A stretch of 56,289 bases of DNA from JAGLQA01 sp023135565 (GTDB taxonomy: Bacteria > Acidobacteriota > Aminicenantia > UBA2199), in NCBI GenBank assembly GCA_030639305.1, contig DAOWCY010000015.1:1-56289 (forward strand), given 5' to 3'. This document shows positions 25,480 to 33,387 of this stretch, piece after piece. Positions within the stretch are counted from its first letter, which is position 1, and every line of letters starts with the position of its first letter. Both the position numbers and the translations under genes were made by a program. The notes below the pieces were generated by a model. It was given only the letters and a program-made list of their open reading frames with translations. It was not told where the DNA came from and made no database searches.

Positions 25480-26673
25480 ATGAACGACCAGGAACTGCTA
25501 ACTTTACTCTCAGACGTAGAATCGGACAGGGCGGAACGTAAAGCCTCCCTCTCGGAACCGGACCGGGTACGTGAAGCTATCTGCGCTTTTGCCAACGATA
25601 TACCGGGACACGGCAAACCGGGCGTAATATTTATCGGGGTTAACGACGACGGTTCCTGTGCGAACATCCCGATTACCGACGACCTGCTGCTCAAACTTTC
25701 TACAATGCGAGACGACGGCCTTATACAACCGCTTCCATCCATAGTTGTCCAGAAGCGTACCCTGAACGGCTGCGATTTAGCTGTTGTCCTGGTACAGCCT
25801 TCGATAGCCCCGCCGATCCGGTTCCGGGGACGGACATATATAAGAGTCGGTTCGCGGCGGGCCATTGCCACACCGGAGGAAGAACGGAGACTGGCGGAAC
25901 GGCGGCGTACCCTGGACCTACCTTTCGATATCCTGCCGGTACCCACCGCTTCTATAAATGATTTCGATCTCGTACTTTTTGAGCGCCTCTACCTGCCCAA
26001 TGCCGTGGCACCGGATGTGCTGGAACAAAATAAACGCACTTTAGAAGATCAATTAAAATCACTGCGTTTCCTGACTCCCGAGGGTATTCCCACCATCCTC
26101 GGTTTATTGGTGACCGGCAAAGAACCGCGCCGCTTTATTCCCGGCGCATATATCCAATTCCTGCGCCTCGAAGGAACGGAACTCACCGACCCTATTCGCA
26201 GCCAAAAAGAGATCACCGGGCCCTTAAGCCAACTACTGGGGCGTTTGGACGACGTCCTGGAAGCCAACAATAACGTCTCTGCGTCGATTACTTCCGGCCC
26301 TATCGAGGTACGGCGCTCCGATTACTCCATACCGGCTCTCCAGCAGCTCTGCCGCAATGCGATTCTTCACAGGAGCTATGAAGGCACAGCCGCTCCGGTT
26401 CGCGTCTACTGGTTCTCCGACCGCATCGAAATCCACAACCCCGGCGGACCTTTCGGCCAGGTCACGAAAGAGAATTTCGGTCAACCGGGGGTCACCGACT
26501 ATCGCAATTCCCACCTAACGGAAGCCATGAAAGTTTTAGGCTATGCGCAGCGTTTCGGCGTCGGCATCCAGGTCGCCAGGCAAGAACTGCAAAAAAACGG
26601 CAATCCGCCTCCCCGGTTCCAGGTAGACACAGCCAATATACTGGTGACAGTAAGAAAAAGAAAAGAAAAATGA
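25480..26673 (+). CDS. AlbA_2 (Schlafen-like) / HATPase_c_4 domain regulator
   Basis: The 397-residue protein has an N-terminal AlbA_2 domain (about 1-130): LLSDVESDRAERKAS, ICAFANDIPGHGKPGVIFIG, and FRGRTYIRVGSRRAIATPEE. The C-terminal part holds an ATPase-like HATPase_c_4 fold: LQQLCRNAILHRSYEG, RIEIHNPGGPFG, YRNSHLTEAMKVLGYAQRFG and GIQVARQEL. Proteins of this layout act as transcriptional regulators or in stress and defence contexts; the exact role is unknown. It ends with a 4-nt ATGA overlap with the esterase gene, so both are co-expressed. Confidence 0.82.
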   Translation: MNDQELLTLLSDVESDRAERKASLSEPDRVREAICAFANDIPGHGKPGVIFIGVNDDGSCANIPITDDLLLKLSTMRDDGLIQPLPSIVVQKRTLNGCDLAVVLVQPSIAPPIRFRGRTYIRVGSRRAIATPEEERRLAERRRTLDLPFDILPVPTASINDFDLVLFERLYLPNAVAPDVLEQNKRTLEDQLKSLRFLTPEGIPTILGLLVTGKEPRRFIPGAYIQFLRLEGTELTDPIRSQKEITGPLSQLLGRLDDVLEANNNVSASITSGPIEVRRSDYSIPALQQLCRNAILHRSYEGTAAPVRVYWFSDRIEIHNPGGPFGQVTKENFGQPGVTDYRNSHLTEAMKVLGYAQRFGVGIQVARQELQKNGNPPPRFQVDTANILVTVRKRKEK

Positions 26674-27242
26674 TCTTTTATTTTCACGGTTTCGCTTCCA
26701 GCGGCAATAGCTGGAAAGTGCAGTACCTCAAAAAACACTTAGAAAAAAATACCGCCGTCACCATGACTGCTCCTACACTGCCGGTAAACCCGGAAGAGAT
26801 AGTCGCACTATTCGAGCGGCACACGGCAGAAAATGGAAAACCGCGATTAGTCATCGGTTCCAGTTTAGGGGGATTTTACGCCCGTTACGCGGCGGTCTGT
26901 TACGACATCCCGGCTGTGCTGATAAATCCTTCGATCACGCCCTGGTTTACCCTGGCCGCATGCGTGGGCATCAACAACCGTTACTACAGCGGTGAGAGTT
27001 TCGAGTGGAAGAAAGAGTACTTAGACACTCTAAAAAAAATGGACGATAAAACAAAAACATGCGGTTCCAAACACCATTTGCTCCATTTTTTCCTGGCTGA
27101 GGACGATGAAATCTTAGATCACAAAAAAATACCGGGATTATTTCCCGGAGCGGCGTCTATTCGTTTTTTCGATAACTGTGAACATGGTTTTACCCGTTTC
27201 CCGGAGATTGTCCCGGAGATCGAGAAGCTGCTGGGCATTTAG
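26670..27242 (+). CDS. YqiA-like esterase (UPF0227, alpha/beta hydrolase)
   Basis: This 190-residue alpha/beta hydrolase starts IFYFHGFASSGNSWKVQYLK and has the nucleophile elbow GSSLGGFYA (Ser in G-x-S-x-G) near residue 68. An acidic residue follows in FLAEDDEIL, and a catalytic His in CEHGFTRF. This matches YqiA-type small esterases. It is translationally coupled to the AlbA_2/HATPase gene by ATGA, which is an unusual partner. The natural substrate is unknown. Confidence 0.8.
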   Translation: MIFYFHGFASSGNSWKVQYLKKHLEKNTAVTMTAPTLPVNPEEIVALFERHTAENGKPRLVIGSSLGGFYARYAAVCYDIPAVLINPSITPWFTLAACVGINNRYYSGESFEWKKEYLDTLKKMDDKTKTCGSKHHLLHFFLAEDDEILDHKKIPGLFPGAASIRFFDNCEHGFTRFPEIVPEIEKLLGI

Positions 27243-27272
27243 CCCATCCTGATCGAATTGCCGCAAAACGAG

Positions 27273-27336
27273 TTAACAAAAGTTTTGTTCAAACTTTTTC
27301 AAAAGTTTGGCCCCCGGCAGGGCCGCCGGAGGCAAA
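27273..27336 (-). repeat. Dispersed repeat core, copy 9
   Basis: Inverted core AACAAAAGTTTTGTTCAAAC, TTTTTCAAAAGTTTGGCC, CCCGGCAGGGCCGCCGGAGGC, between the esterase gene and the convergent MazF gene. No terminal repeats. Confidence 0.8.
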
Positions 27337-27349
27337 AAAAGAAATAAAG

Positions 27350-27703
27350 TCAAATATCTTCCATATCGAAATGAAGCTTTATCGCGGTCTCGATCATCCT
27401 GATAATTCCAGGAGAAACCGCCCCTAACTTCTTGTTCAACCGCTTTTTATCAACTGTCCTGACCTGGTTGACCATTATTTTAGAATCTTTTCCCAGCCCG
27501 CCTCCAGCACCTGCCGGGACAAGAACTTCAAAGGGATAAACCCGGCTGACATTACTCGATAACGGGATTACCGTCACTAAATGAGAATACTCATTATTAA
27601 TATTATTGGTGATAACTACTGCCGGTCTTTGCTTCTTTATTTCGTGACCGACTGTGGGATCGAAGTTAACCTGATATATCTCACCACGCTTCGGAAAGTC
27701 CAT
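27350..27703 (-). CDS. mazF: MazF/PemK-type mRNA endonuclease toxin
   Basis: This 117-residue toxin opens with FPKRGEIYQVNFDPTVGHEI and continues KKQRPAVVITNN, the typical MazF/PemK start; its Arg in QRPAVV is part of the active site. The core IPLSSNVSRVYPFEVLVP and VNQVRTVDKKRL complete the fold. It cleaves mRNA when free. The start at 27703 lies 23 nt inside the antitoxin gene. Upstream in-frame starts are inside the antitoxin coding region and less likely. Confidence 0.9.
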   Translation of the reverse strand: MDFPKRGEIYQVNFDPTVGHEIKKQRPAVVITNNINNEYSHLVTVIPLSSNVSRVYPFEVLVPAGAGGGLGKDSKIMVNQVRTVDKKRLNKKLGAVSPGIIRMIETAIKLHFDMEDI

Positions 27704-27914
27704 CACTACTAACTCCTTCAAAAAAACGATTCTCCTGTTCAGCTTCCTGTGCCGATTCCCGGTACGCATCTATAAGCAGCTCGCGTTTGAGTCTTTTTAA
27801 CTCATTCCGCAGCGCCTGCTCGATGAAACGGCTTCTCTCCCGGTCACTGATGTGGCGGGACATTTCCTCTAACAGTTGGGGAGAGAGAACTATGGATATT
27901 TTTTTCTTCCTCAT
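27681..27914 (-). CDS. mazE: MazE-like antitoxin
   Basis: This 77-residue protein has an N-terminal ribbon-helix-helix-like segment (KKKISIVLSPQLLEEMSRHI, then RERSRFIEQALRNEL) and an acidic tail (SAQEAEQENRFFEGV) that should wrap MazF. A strong AGGAGG Shine-Dalgarno precedes the ATG. It is the first gene of the TA operon, and the toxin frame overlaps its end by 23 nt. Confidence 0.85.
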   Translation of the reverse strand: MRKKKISIVLSPQLLEEMSRHISDRERSRFIEQALRNELKRLKRELLIDAYRESAQEAEQENRFFEGVSSDGLSEAW

Positions 27915-27944
27915 TTGTGCCTCCTAAATATGCTCCACATTAGT

Positions 27945-27973
27945 ATGGTAATTGTTTCTTTCCTATTTGTCAA
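27945..27973 (-). promoter_or_regulatory. Promoter of the MazEF operon
   Basis: Minus strand TTGACA (27968-27973), 17 nt, TACCAT (27945-27950), 30 nt upstream of the antitoxin ATG. Confidence 0.65.
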
Positions 27974-28002
27974 CCAAAAATGTATTTTTTCTATTAATTT
28001 TT

Positions 28003-28080
28003 TGCCTCCGGCGGCCCTGCCGGGAGCCAAACTTTTGAAAAAGTTTGAACAAAACTTTTCATGAGCGATTCGCTTGCCTG
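28003..28080 (+). repeat. Dispersed repeat core, copy 10
   Basis: GCCTCCGGCGGCCCTGCCGG, GAGCCAAACTTTTGAAAAAG and TTTGAACAAAACTTTTCATG, then GAGCGATTCGCTTGCC. It sits between the MazEF promoter and the end of the helicase gene. Confidence 0.8.
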
Positions 28081-28120
28081 TTACTCGAAAGCTCCTTGCA
28101 GGCTGTCCCACAACCCCTCA

Positions 28121-30346
28121 TCATTCATCATTCATAACTTTTATACTAAGGTTGTCTAAAAAGGCTTTCGTGCCGGGAAGATCGAAATAATCATACAACA
28201 ATATCTTTTTTTTAAATTCTTTCGGCAAATAATCCCCCCATTTGCTGAACTCGAAAACACTCTCCCGCCTGCCTAAGGCTTTTCCCAACAGCGCCTCGAA
28301 ACGGGCCAGCAATTGCCGTAGTTCCTCAACCAACGAAGACACATCGACCCCGGCGGCAGGCAAACGAAAAGAACTTTTATGCTCATCATAAAAAAAATCA
28401 CTGCCGAACAACTCTTTAAACAACTGCTGCAGCGTACGGTTGATCCGGCTGCCGGTAAAAGTGTAAAATTCCACCTGGAACCCGGCATCGATCAATGGCC
28501 GCCGGGGAATTTTTTCAGCCCCGTTCGTGGGCTCTGCTTGTGCGTGTTCGCCCGCGGACAGGCGCTGTTCCGCGCCCGCCTCCATGCTGCTGTCCGGGGA
28601 AGATATCGTTTTTTCGCGAAGGTTTTCAAACTGCTCCCTTAAACCGCCAAAAACAACCGCCGTCGTTTCATCGCAATCCGGTAAAGAGAAATCAGCGGTC
28701 AGGATTTCCAGCATCTTCTCCCTGATGCGCGGATGAATGTCGCCGCCGCTGCCGCTGAAAACCGGGCGCTTGCCGTCAGCGGCTTCTTTCACATAGATTT
28801 CTAATTTCCTACCGTCCATGTCGATGATTTTCCACATCCTGCCGGCTAAAAATATATTCTGGTCTACCTGGAACCGAAGCGACGAGGTCAACTCCCCGAT
28901 CACTTTGTCCCGGAAAAACACTTTGTAATTGTTCTCAGTCTTGAATACGCTGTAAAAAGAACGGCTGTTCAAGATTTTCTCAGCGTTAATACCGATGATC
29001 AACTCCCCCTGCAGCACTTCTATATACTCAGCGCTAATCATAAACTCGATTAACTTCTCATAGTCCCGGGGCAGGATAGTCGAAAAAGCAAAATTGCCGG
29101 CTATTTTTTTGCGCAGGTTCTCCTTGCTGATCCCCAACGTCTCCTTTAAAATCGAAAGCACCTGCTGGAATAATATATCTATGGGGTACCTGACCGGGGT
29201 GACGGGTTCGATAAATCCTTCCCGGAAAAGTTCGACGCAGGCCAACGCTTGCAGTAAACTCCAGGGATTGGTGGCGTATAACAACAAATTACTTTTTTCT
29301 CCTTCCTGCCTGCCGCTCCTGCCGAAACGCTGCACCAAAGAGGAAACTGAGAAAGTGGCGTCCACCTGCACGATCAAATCAACCATACCGATGTCGATGC
29401 CCAATTCTAAGGTAGAAGTACAAATAATAGTGTAACTGTACCGCGAACGCTTTTTGGCAAAATGCTCGGCATACTCCCGCAGTTCCTTGCTTACCGAAGA
29501 ATGATGAGCAAAATAACGCTGCGGATCACCGGTTCTCCGCGCAACTTTTTTTAGCTTAACAGCCACCTCTTCTACCCTACCCCGGCTGTTGGGAAAAACT
29601 AAGGACCTCTTGTCCAGGGTTTCCCGGTACAAATCCAATATTAGTTCCGCGGGCAGCATTCGCCCGGGGGATTCGTAATATTTAAAAGATACAGATGCCT
29701 CTTTTTGGGTTTGATCTCTCAATATTTTAGTTTGACCGGCGGCACCGAAAAAAGACCGCACTGCCTCGAAATCTCCTAAAGTAGCCGACAAACCGATAAA
29801 ACGCACCGGCCCGCGGGTAACGGCTTTGGTCCGGGCCAGGAGCGACTGTAAATGACAGCCCCGTGCCGTGCCTACGAAACTGTGAATTTCATCGAGGATG
29901 ATGAATTGCAGGTTGCAGAATAAGGCGTCTAAATGGGAAGTCCAATTCACGAAAATGGACTCGATGGACTCCGGGGTGATTAACAGGATACCCTGCGGTT
30001 CGGCGGCCAATTTTTTCTTCTGTTCCCTGCTTGCATCGCCGTGCCAGCGGGTGACTTTGATATCTATATAGCGGCATAAATCTTCCACCCGCGCTAACTG
30101 GTCGTTTATCAAGGCAATCAAAGGAGAGATGTAAAGCACCCGCACACCCGGCCCGTTTTCTATCCGCGAAATAACCGGCAGGAACGCGGCTTCGGTTTTC
30201 CCGGAAGCGGTCTTAGAGGCCAGGATGAAATGAAAATCAGTGGTCATAATGCGCTGTGCGGCGGCAGTTTGAATGGGCCGGAAACCGTCCCATTTCCGTT
30301 CCCTGATGTATTTTTTGACCGGTGTGGAGAGGAGTTTGAAGGGCAT
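28121..30346 (-). CDS. Lhr-like superfamily II DNA/RNA helicase
   Basis: This helicase has about 741 residues. The Q-like motif is RPIQTAAAQ, Walker A ASKTASGKTEAAFLP (about 44-58), motif Ib TPESIES, Walker B LDEIHSFVGT (DEIH), motif III LSATLGD, motif V STLELGIDIG and motif VI QRFGRSGRQ. An Lhr-like region follows (about 380-560) and a C-terminal extension of unknown fold with an acidic, low-complexity linker around 570-620. The ATG overlaps the stop of the upstream ATPase gene (TGATG), so both are translated from one mRNA. Such helicase + DUF2791-type ATPase pairs occur in BREX-like and TerB-C-linked loci, which suggests DNA processing or defence. Confidence 0.88.
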   Translation of the reverse strand: MPFKLLSTPVKKYIRERKWDGFRPIQTAAAQRIMTTDFHFILASKTASGKTEAAFLPVISRIENGPGVRVLYISPLIALINDQLARVEDLCRYIDIKVTRWHGDASREQKKKLAAEPQGILLITPESIESIFVNWTSHLDALFCNLQFIILDEIHSFVGTARGCHLQSLLARTKAVTRGPVRFIGLSATLGDFEAVRSFFGAAGQTKILRDQTQKEASVSFKYYESPGRMLPAELILDLYRETLDKRSLVFPNSRGRVEEVAVKLKKVARRTGDPQRYFAHHSSVSKELREYAEHFAKKRSRYSYTIICTSTLELGIDIGMVDLIVQVDATFSVSSLVQRFGRSGRQEGEKSNLLLYATNPWSLLQALACVELFREGFIEPVTPVRYPIDILFQQVLSILKETLGISKENLRKKIAGNFAFSTILPRDYEKLIEFMISAEYIEVLQGELIIGINAEKILNSRSFYSVFKTENNYKVFFRDKVIGELTSSLRFQVDQNIFLAGRMWKIIDMDGRKLEIYVKEAADGKRPVFSGSGGDIHPRIREKMLEILTADFSLPDCDETTAVVFGGLREQFENLREKTISSPDSSMEAGAEQRLSAGEHAQAEPTNGAEKIPRRPLIDAGFQVEFYTFTGSRINRTLQQLFKELFGSDFFYDEHKSSFRLPAAGVDVSSLVEELRQLLARFEALLGKALGRRESVFEFSKWGDYLPKEFKKKILLYDYFDLPGTKAFLDNLSIKVMNDE

Positions 30347-31656
30347 CAAAATTCCTCGACGCCCAGTTCTAAGCCCAATTCTTGCATAATTTCGAGACTG
30401 TTGGTCCTGAATAGTTTTTCTTTGTCTAAGTGGGGATTCTGCCGCAAAATACTGAGAATACTCAAGAATTCCTTGATCACATCCCTGGGGGTTAAAAATT
30501 CCTCCGCCCCCGGTTTGTTGAAAATAATCTCCATAAAACTATGAATATCGTTGTCGTCGATGTGCGATTTTTTTTCATAATGGAAATCGAATACAGCTTT
30601 TAATTTTTGCAGGAGCACGAATATTTCGTCGTGGGTCAAGGGCAGCAGTTTGATCACCGGTTGGGAAAGGTCCCTAACTTCGGCGGTTTCGAACTTGCTG
30701 CCTTCCAGCCTGGTTCTTAAAGCGTCGAAGGAGTTCAGCCCCCTTCTCCTGTCTTCCAAAAACTCGTTTGTACCGGCAATGTTGAAAAACAAATTAGCTA
30801 TTTTGCCCTGGTAACAGTCGTTATAGATACTTAAGATTTTTTCGTAGTTTTTATCCCTGGTGGAAGAGTGGGTGACTTTATAGAGGTTGATGGCTTCGTC
30901 CAGGTTGATCATAAAGCCGCTGTAACCGATGTAGGTGAAAAAAGTAGCGAAATTTTTCAACATTTCGTAGTAGTTCTGGTCGTCGATAATGGTCCTGACG
31001 TCTAAGTCGCGGCGCGCTTCGGTGCGGGTGGTGTATTCGCCTTTGAGCCATTTCAGGGCGTTTTTGCACAAATCCTCTTTTTGGGTCATATAGCCTTCGT
31101 AATATTTCAATATCACCATGCCGAAATCGAAAGCATTGATATCGGTGATCTTATTGATGGTTTTGATGATATTTTCTTTTATTAGAGGGGCGTTTTGTTC
31201 GCTGCGGACGGCCTCGAAAGGAATATCACCAGCCCGCGCCGTTTCCATAATCACCTGTTCGATCCACTTTTCCAGCAGGGTAGTCAGGGCGCCGCCGTTG
31301 GGTTTGGTGTAGATAGAGAGGTTGTCCATCAGGGAGGAATAGAGCGACACCGCTTTGCGGTCGTTGGCATACAGTCTTTTTTCCGGGGTAAAATCCGCCG
31401 CTGCGGTGACGAATTTTTGTTTCAGGGCCAGGATATCCAGCAGGCGCAGCATAAAACTTTTACCGCTGCCGAAATCCCCGATCCAGAACTTGACCATGCT
31501 GTGGCCCGCCTGTACGTCTTGCAAGCATTTCAGGGCCGCTTCGATCTCTTTTGTCCTGCCTACGGCAATATGCTGGATGCCGGTGCGCGGCACCACCCCA
31601 GCCAGCAGGGAATTGATAATGGCCGTAGATTCTTTTGTTTTCAAATTAGTGAACAT
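30346..31656 (-). CDS. BrxD/DUF2791-like P-loop ATPase
   Basis: This 436-residue ATPase opens AIINSLLAGVVPRTGIQHIA and GRTKEIEAALKCLQDVQAGH, a typical start of the DUF2791 (BREX BrxD-like) family. It has Walker A IGDFGSGKSFMLRLL near residue 58-70 and Walker B SGFMINLDEAINL. An arginine-bearing segment, NIAGTNEFLEDRRRGL, follows, and then a helical C-terminal domain. It is the first gene of the operon with the Lhr-like helicase. Its upstream region contains a 30-nt element shared with the TerB-C gene at 36.9 kb. BREX core genes (pglZ, methylase) are absent from this window, so this is not a recognisable BREX locus. Confidence 0.85.
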   Translation of the reverse strand: MFTNLKTKESTAIINSLLAGVVPRTGIQHIAVGRTKEIEAALKCLQDVQAGHSMVKFWIGDFGSGKSFMLRLLDILALKQKFVTAAADFTPEKRLYANDRKAVSLYSSLMDNLSIYTKPNGGALTTLLEKWIEQVIMETARAGDIPFEAVRSEQNAPLIKENIIKTINKITDINAFDFGMVILKYYEGYMTQKEDLCKNALKWLKGEYTTRTEARRDLDVRTIIDDQNYYEMLKNFATFFTYIGYSGFMINLDEAINLYKVTHSSTRDKNYEKILSIYNDCYQGKIANLFFNIAGTNEFLEDRRRGLNSFDALRTRLEGSKFETAEVRDLSQPVIKLLPLTHDEIFVLLQKLKAVFDFHYEKKSHIDDNDIHSFMEIIFNKPGAEEFLTPRDVIKEFLSILSILRQNPHLDKEKLFRTNSLEIMQELGLELGVEEF

Positions 31657-31661
31657 ATACT

Positions 31662-31691
31662 ATTTTCTCATATTTTTGACATTCTTTAAAG
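31662..31691 (-). promoter_or_regulatory. Shared upstream element of the ATPase-helicase operon
   Basis: The element reads CTTTAAAGAATGTC then AAAAATATGAGAAAAT on the minus strand and ends 5 nt before the ATG. The TerB-C gene has the same element (26 of 30 bases identical) 8 nt before its start. TTTAAA and GAAAAT are 17 nt apart, so it may be an alternative-sigma promoter or a regulator site. This is a sequence observation; the role is inferred. Confidence 0.6.
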
Positions 31692-31734
31692 CCCCCGGAT
31701 GCCGAAAATTGGCCTACCATAAAATTATTCTTTT

Positions 31735-31857
31735 TGCCTTCGGCGACCCTGCCGGGGGCCAAACTTTTGAAAAAGTTTGAACAAAACTTCTAATAATTGA
31801 GAATCAAAAACGCTAATTGCTGCGAAGCGGCTCAACGCCCCCCCACGCGAGTGGGGT
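31735..31857 (+). repeat. Dispersed modular repeat, copy 11
   Basis: GCCTTCGGCGACCCTGCCGG, GGGCCAAACTTTTGAAAAAG, then GAGAATCAAAAACGCTAATT, GCTGCGAAGCGGC and CCCCCACGCGAGTGGGG. It is followed to 32034 by an A/T-rich stretch with AAATTAGCCTGTCCC (31896-31920), a phrase repeated at 33277-33294, and no gene. Confidence 0.8.
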
Positions 31858-32034
31858 AATTTCGTTGTTTCCGGGTAAGGCGCGCATCAAAGAAAAAATT
31901 AGCCTGTCCCTTTTTTTTTAACCTTTTTTTTATTGCAAAACGCTGCCGGGGCAATGATCTGTACCGGCAAAAAGCCACGTGTGCTATCTTGATATGAGTT
32001 TTTCGGGGCTATATATTACGTAACCGGTAAGCGG

Positions 32035-32322
32035 TTAAGAAGCGGCAGCTATGTCGTAAGGTAATTGGAAATTTCCCGCAGCCACCCCCGGCACGGTAAT
32101 GTCCTCATCTAAGGACTCCCAGCGTAGGGCATAACCATCTAAGCGAAGGCTTACCTCTTTTAGTTGTTCTTCCGATGCGCTTTCCAGGAGTTTGAAGCGG
32201 TTGGCGGGGAAACCGATTATCCTGCCGTCAGTCAATTCGATGAAAATAATTCTACCTTCGGTCCAGGCCCTTATTGCTGCAGGCTCGATGCTTACTGTTT
32301 TTTCATTTTTTGTGGAATTCAT
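32035..32322 (-). CDS. DUF2442 protein of a DUF4160-DUF2442 pair
   Basis: This 95-residue protein has the DUF2442 pattern: FIELTDGRIIGFPANRFKLL, SEEQLKEVSLRLDGYALRWE and SLDEDITVPGVAAG. Proteins of this family usually follow a DUF4160 gene, as here, where the start lies 20 nt inside that gene. The pair behaves like a TA-type small module in many genomes, but the activity is not established. In this pairing DUF2442 is the likelier antitoxin or DNA-contacting partner by its position. Confidence 0.85.
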   Translation of the reverse strand: MNSTKNEKTVSIEPAAIRAWTEGRIIFIELTDGRIIGFPANRFKLLESASEEQLKEVSLRLDGYALRWESLDEDITVPGVAAGNFQLPYDIAAAS

Positions 32323-32539
32323 GGTACTGCTCCTTTAAAAAATCGCAATGCCGGAACACTAATTTTTCGATTTCCCGAATCACATGGGGTGAAACCCTTT
32401 TATTTCTTGCCAGCCGGATCGGATCGAGCCAAAATTTGCATTCACCATCGGGAGTAGCAGCATGAATATGTGGTGGTTCACTGCCTTCGTCAGAATAAAA
32501 ATGAAATCTAAACGAACCGATTCTTAAAACTGTGGGCAT
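32303..32539 (-). CDS. DUF4160 protein
   Basis: This 78-residue protein begins PTVLRIGSFRFHFYSDEGSE and continues PPHIHAATPDGECKFWLDPI, matching DUF4160 (F-x-Y-S-x-E...PPHIHV). It ends with VSPHVIREIEKLVFRHCDFL. It is encoded first in a two-gene operon and overlaps DUF2442 by 20 nt. A GAGGT Shine-Dalgarno precedes the ATG. It is a probable TA-like module. Confidence 0.88.
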   Translation of the reverse strand: MPTVLRIGSFRFHFYSDEGSEPPHIHAATPDGECKFWLDPIRLARNKRVSPHVIREIEKLVFRHCDFLKEQYHEFHKK

Positions 32540-32603
32540 ACTGTTTTACCTCGATCTTTTATCACCTGTTCAATTCAACGTTAATTCCAGCTTCGGAAAA
32601 TAT

Positions 32604-32632
32604 AACATAGCATACATGAAATTAAAATTCAA
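32604..32632 (-). promoter_or_regulatory. Promoter of the DUF4160-DUF2442 operon
   Basis: Minus strand TTGAAT (32627-32632), 17 nt, TATGTT (32604-32609). Confidence 0.55.
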
Positions 32633-32643
32633 GAGATAAGCTT

Positions 32644-32751
32644 GTTTTTTTATCAGACTGCGGGTATTGGATTCCATGGCCTCTGCTGCTTTTGCCGCGA
32701 AGCGGCTCATAGGCTCCCCACGCAGTGGGTTTTTTTATCAGACTGCGGGTT
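32644..32751. repeat. 22-bp direct repeats flanking a repeat module
   Basis: The 22-nt sequence GTTTTTTTATCAGACT plus GCGGGT occurs identically at 32644-32665 and 32730-32751. Between them lie 64 bp with the module GCCGCGAAGCGGCTCATAGG and CTCCCCACGCAGTGGG. The right copy runs into the 3' end of the antitoxin gene and encodes its last residues (KPAV). A similar phrase in inverted form is at about 23920-23945. Confidence 0.7.
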
Positions 32752-33061
32752 TTATATTTTTTTCATGATATTTAGGGAGCAGTGATCCATTCAGATATTT
32801 ATGAACGATACCGGCAATCAACGTTTGGTATGGAATTCCTTCTTCGATTGCCCTGAGTTGAATCTGGTGATAATCTTTCTGAGAAAGCCGGAGATTAATA
32901 CGTTTATCTTTTTTCAGAGTATTCCGTGCTGCTTGCACAGCTTCTTTTTTTTCCCGGTCAAGGTTTTTAACAGTTTGCCAATCTTCTTTTTCGATGGATT
33001 CCATCAGGTCTTTTTCTTCCTGGTCCAACGGTTGAAATGTTTTTTTAGTAAACCTGCTCAT
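32738..33061 (-). CDS. Orphan CopG/BrnA-like antitoxin
   Basis: This 107-residue protein has the N-terminal PLDQEEKDLMESIEKEDWQT and a C-terminal ribbon-helix-helix segment, INLRLSQKDYHQIQLRAIEE then GIPYQTLIAGIVHKYL, the layout of antitoxins paired with BrnT-like toxins. I chose the ATG at 33061; a GTG 18 nt upstream is also in frame. The toxin that should precede it survives only as a 26-codon remnant, so this antitoxin is orphaned. Its C-terminus (NIKPAV) comes from a direct repeat. Confidence 0.75.
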   Translation of the reverse strand: MSRFTKKTFQPLDQEEKDLMESIEKEDWQTVKNLDREKKEAVQAARNTLKKDKRINLRLSQKDYHQIQLRAIEEGIPYQTLIAGIVHKYLNGSLLPKYHEKNIKPAV

Positions 33062-33125
33062 AACAAAGGTTTCGTTCACGCTTCAGTATTTCATTTTTTT
33101 CGGCACTCCAGTTTAAATACTTCAT
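33045..33125 (-). pseudogene. 26-codon remnant of a BrnT-like toxin
   Basis: The frame MKYLNWSAEKNEILKRERNL plus CYEQVY then stop looks like the first residues of a BrnT-like toxin (W-x-x-E-K-N...L-K...R). It is joined directly to, and overlaps, the start of the antitoxin gene in another frame. About 65-70 codons appear to be deleted. TTGACA-17-TATCAT just upstream still provides a promoter. The reading as a remnant is an inference from the pattern and the context. Confidence 0.5.
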
Positions 33126-33339
33126 ACTATAATGATAAATTAATGTCTGCCTTTTGTCAACCGCATGTCGGGAATATTTTTGCCTGCTCTCCGTACTTTA
33201 ACGTTTGAACGCACAGCCCCTGTTTTGTTTCTTTATTGAAAATAGCCCTGAATCAGCCGAACATTTTGCGATGCATAAAATTGGCCTGTCCCTTTTTTTG
33301 TTCATTCCTGATAAACTGCTGACTCGGTGTGGTTTTTAG

Positions 33340-33368
33340 TTGACAAATGACGGAGTTAGTATTATATT
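33340..33368 (+). promoter_or_regulatory. Promoter of the PIN-domain TA operon
   Basis: TTGACA (33340-33345), 17 nt, TATATT (33363-33368). The toxin ATG is at 33388. Confidence 0.7.
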
Positions 33369-33387
33369 TAACATCGAAGGCTGAAAA

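Noticed and set aside
28121..31656. Complete BREX locus
   Set aside because: Only a BrxD-like ATPase and an Lhr-like helicase are present; pglZ, pglX, brxA, brxB, brxC and brxL are missing.
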